Source: Paraglaciecola arctica BSs20135 (GTDB taxonomy: Bacteria; Pseudomonadota; Gammaproteobacteria; Enterobacterales; Alteromonadaceae). Taken from it: a stretch of DNA of 64,000 nt. A model generated the notes under the pieces. It was not told the DNA's origin, searched no databases, and was given only the letters and a program-made list of their open reading frames with translations. How positions within the stretch are numbered: the first letter of the stretch is position 1; each line of letters opens with the position of its first letter. Location: positions 393,630 to 457,629 of the forward strand of contig NZ_BAEO01000062.1 of NCBI RefSeq assembly GCF_000314995.1. Direction: 5' to 3'. Position numbers and translations under genes: made by a program. This document shows positions 62,120 to 64,000 of the stretch, one piece after another.

Positions 62120-62551
62120 ATGGACCAAAAAACTAAAACAACATTAGCTAATCTGGATACTTGGAAACGCGGTTTATTTATGGTTGTTTTTACCATAATT
62201 TCGGGAGTGGCAAAATTGATTGTAACCTTGGTTGCACTTTTTCAATTTATCACGCTTCTTTTTAAGGGGCAGACTAATGAAGAAATGATACCTTTTGGTC
62301 AAAACTTAAGTACCTATCTGTATCAAATTACCTTGTTTTTAACCTTCAAAACTGATGATATGCCATTTCCATTTCGCCCTTTTCCTGATGGCACACCGGA
62401 ATTAAATATTAATGAGGGTAATGAAGGAAATAACGCCACTAACGAGACTACGACAATAAATGATGAAGCGCCTGTTGATGTCACAGAAGAAGATGTCAAA
62501 GATGAAATAAGGGCGGTAAAAGATACCAAGGATGATGCAACTAATGGGTAA
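62120..62551 (+). CDS. DUF4389 membrane protein
   Basis: The 143-residue protein has a DUF4389-like membrane part: WKRGLFMVVFTIISGVAKLIVTLVALFQFITLLFKGQTNEEMIPFGQNLSTYLYQITLFLTF, with two helices and the conserved FPFRPFPDG that follows. It ends with a long, highly acidic, disordered tail (about 90-143, rich in Asn, Glu, Asp, Thr). The function of the family is unknown. It appears monocistronic, and AGGAGA before the ATG is a good ribosome-binding site. Confidence 0.85.
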   Translation: MDQKTKTTLANLDTWKRGLFMVVFTIISGVAKLIVTLVALFQFITLLFKGQTNEEMIPFGQNLSTYLYQITLFLTFKTDDMPFPFRPFPDGTPELNINEGNEGNNATNETTTINDEAPVDVTEEDVKDEIRAVKDTKDDATNG

Positions 62552-62713
62552 AACCAATTAGGGGGATTTCGCTTTATGCTGTCCGATAGTTGTTCTTTTA
62601 AAATTCAATATGCTGGCTGTTCGATCTTCAAATTTTGGACAGTTTAGCCATATTTTAATGTTTTGGGGCTAGGTATAGTAAACATTCTAGCGGGCTTAAT
62701 AAGAAGCATCAAA

Positions 62714-63379
62714 ATGAATTTTAAATTACTAAAAGTGTTGATAACTATTTCCTTATTCAGCACAACTTTACCTGCTATGGCTAATTTAATCACCAATGGT
62801 AGCTTCGAAGATACCACTGTGGGCAATGGACAGTGGGCATGGTTTAATTCATCGGGCGTAAACGGCTGGCAAGGAAGTAATATCGAGATATGGAATAATT
62901 ATTCCATATTTTCAGCAGCCGAAGGCAATCAGTTAGCTGAGCTTAATGCTCATCCATCCAATGGTGAGGCCTTTTCAATCTTTCAAACCTTTGATACTAC
63001 GGCAGGCATAACTTACGATCTTAGCTTTTCTTATGCTGCTAGGAGCAGTAATAATGAAGCATTTCTACTTAATCTTTTTGCAGCAGATAACACTGATATG
63101 TTATCTCAATTGATTGATGACCACGAAGTTAAAAAATGGAGTCAATACAACAACAGCTTTAAAGCGACTAGTGGATCCACAACTTTAAGGTTTACGTCGG
63201 TTTATCCAGAGTTTGCCACAGTAGGAAATTTTTTAGACGATATTAAAATCATCGCATCAACTGCTAATAAGCAATTAGCTGCCGAGGTGCCAGAACCCAG
63301 TGGTTTATTTTTAGCCGGATTTGGTTTGTTGTTTATGATGCGCAAAAAATTTAAAGGCAAAATCACTCAAAATAAATAG
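62714..63379 (+). CDS. PEP-CTERM sorted exported protein
   Basis: The 221-residue exported protein has a signal peptide (MNFKLLKVLITISLFSTTLPAMA, cleavage near 23). A jelly-roll, carbohydrate-binding-like domain follows (NLITNGSFEDTTVGNGQWAWFN, TYDLSFSYAARSSNNEAF, TTLRFTSVYPEFATVGNFLDDIKI), similar to DUF642-type domains. The C-terminus is a complete PEP-CTERM signal: VPEPSG, a hydrophobic helix and basic MRKKFKGK. Such proteins are processed by exosortase (EpsH/XrtA) and usually end in the extracellular matrix. No exosortase is in this window. ATG 62714 gives a proper signal peptide; an upstream TTG at 62663 would not. Confidence 0.88.
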   Translation: MNFKLLKVLITISLFSTTLPAMANLITNGSFEDTTVGNGQWAWFNSSGVNGWQGSNIEIWNNYSIFSAAEGNQLAELNAHPSNGEAFSIFQTFDTTAGITYDLSFSYAARSSNNEAFLLNLFAADNTDMLSQLIDDHEVKKWSQYNNSFKATSGSTTLRFTSVYPEFATVGNFLDDIKIIASTANKQLAAEVPEPSGLFLAGFGLLFMMRKKFKGKITQNK

Positions 63380-63475
63380 CTTGTGAGCAGTTATGATTGT
63401 GTGAAATCGCCTTTTTTGAAGGTGTATAAAACAATTGCGATTAGATCCAAACAATAAAGCAGTCAGGTTCACTGT

Positions 63476-63901
63476 TTATTGCTTGGATGCTCGAATTAAT
63501 TTTGCTACCGAGCTTGCGGTCGCTGTTAGCTCATTAGCTTCGTTATAGAGGTGACCTTCCATAAAAGCTGTTTTGTAGCTTTGTTTTATCACCCAGCCTA
63601 CAACGCGAAGTTTTCCTGCTCGGGTTGCCTCAAGGTAAGATGTTTTTATTTCGAGAGATGAGACACTTACAATTTCTTGATCGCCGATAAAAATAGCATG
63701 GCTCATGGCTGCATCAAGCATGGCGGTAACAAATCCACCTTGAACAATATCAATTGAATGGCAGAAGTCTTTACTGATATTGAATTCAAAGGTACAAGAT
63801 GTTTTTTTAGTATCGAAATCTATGAGTTCCCCACCAAGCATTCCAAGGAATTTTGGAGCGCGGTTGTTTATTTGTTCAATAGCCATTTTTTTGTTCTTCA
63901 T
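63476..63901 (-). CDS. PaaI-family hotdog thioesterase
   Basis: This 141-residue single hotdog-domain protein should hydrolyse an acyl-CoA or aryl-CoA thioester. Typical parts are FLGMLGGELIDFDTKKTSCTFEFNI, HSIDIVQGGFVTAMLDAAMSHAIF (with the HxxxxxGG(x)xxxxxD active-site helix) and SLEIKTSYLEATRAGKLRVVGWVIKQSYKTAFMEGHLYNE. The active-site Asp in the central helix is present. It is closest to uncharacterised PaaI/YdiI-like thioesterases. It is monocistronic here. The substrate is unknown. Confidence 0.88.
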   Translation of the reverse strand: MKNKKMAIEQINNRAPKFLGMLGGELIDFDTKKTSCTFEFNISKDFCHSIDIVQGGFVTAMLDAAMSHAIFIGDQEIVSVSSLEIKTSYLEATRAGKLRVVGWVIKQSYKTAFMEGHLYNEANELTATASSVAKLIRASKQ

Positions 63902-63956
63902 AAATACCTTTATTTTTAATTAATATTGTAAGAAGAATAATGGTGATTTTTGCTCG

Positions 63957-64000
63957 ATGCAACAGACGCTACAAAAAGTGGCAGAGTTGATTCAAACTAA
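63957..64000 (+). CDS. Possible start of a gene cut by the window end
   Basis: ATG 63957 opens a frame reading MQQTLQKVAELIQTN up to the window edge, divergent from the thioesterase gene. There is no clear ribosome-binding site and too little sequence to name a product. Confidence 0.25.
   Translation, partial: MQQTLQKVAELIQT

Overview
The window looks like chromosomal DNA of a marine, polysaccharide-degrading gammaproteobacterium of the Alteromonadales type (Paraglaciecola/Glaciecola-like). This is inferred from gene content and protein resemblance: large TonB-dependent receptors, secreted glycosidases, a GlyGly-CTERM and a PEP-CTERM protein, gammaproteobacterial ThiI and RadD, and AT-rich DNA. 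I see no rRNA, tRNA, CRISPR array, prophage or intact insertion sequence.

Layout. 1-2.3 kb: a vitamin B12 ABC importer (permease cut by the window edge, plus ATPase) behind a cobalamin riboswitch, all on the minus strand. 2.3-7.5 kb: thiI, an exported methyltransferase-like protein and a large GlyGly-CTERM surface protein. 7.7-11.4 kb: a secD-secF pair with an unknown secreted protein upstream. 11.6-14.2 kb: a membrane HBM-type sensor without an output domain and a secreted GH10 xylanase. 14.4-20.6 kb: sbcD-sbcC, whose 3' end plus downstream DNA is duplicated in tandem with a 771-bp offset. 20.7-25.9 kb: an orphan gene preceded by decayed coding sequence, an outer-membrane barrel, a truncated cold-shock gene, radD and an rhtA-like exporter. 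26-30 kb: an SDR, a Gfo/Idh oxidoreductase, a PhyH-type dioxygenase and a divergent AraC regulator. 30.7-39.3 kb: a TonB receptor with an exported SAM hydroxide adenosyltransferase, a YD-like lipoprotein, a CD39-type apyrase lipoprotein and small exported proteins. 39.5-43 kb: a DMT transporter and an acetyl-CoA hydrolase/transferase. 43.3-53 kb: a carbohydrate-utilisation locus (GH3, GH144, TonB receptor, LacI regulator, MFS transporter) best explained as a beta-1,2-glucan system. 53-64 kb: a secD remnant, a Spinster-like MFS protein, argJ, prpE, a permease/thioredoxin/CDF metal-handling operon, hdeD, a DUF4389 protein, a PEP-CTERM protein and a PaaI-like thioesterase.

How parts work together. 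In the 43-53 kb locus the receptor should import oligosaccharides, the GH144 enzyme cut them, the GH3 lipoprotein release glucose and the MFS protein carry sugar inward. A perfect 14-bp palindrome with a central CG, upstream of the receptor, is the likely LacI-type operator. At 30.7-34 kb a receptor and an exported SAM-cleaving enzyme form an operon, and an exported apyrase lies 2 kb away; together they suggest scavenging of extracellular adenosine compounds.

Most unusual signal. Four intergenic copies of one element (about 2206-2300, 19406-19511, 20180-20285, and 26222-26050 on the minus strand) share the same order of hairpins and the same loops. Several stem sequences differ between copies but stay complementary. 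Next to two of the copies is a roughly 105-nt branched palindrome that also keeps its shape while its arms change. This compensatory pattern points to a structure-selected repeat family.
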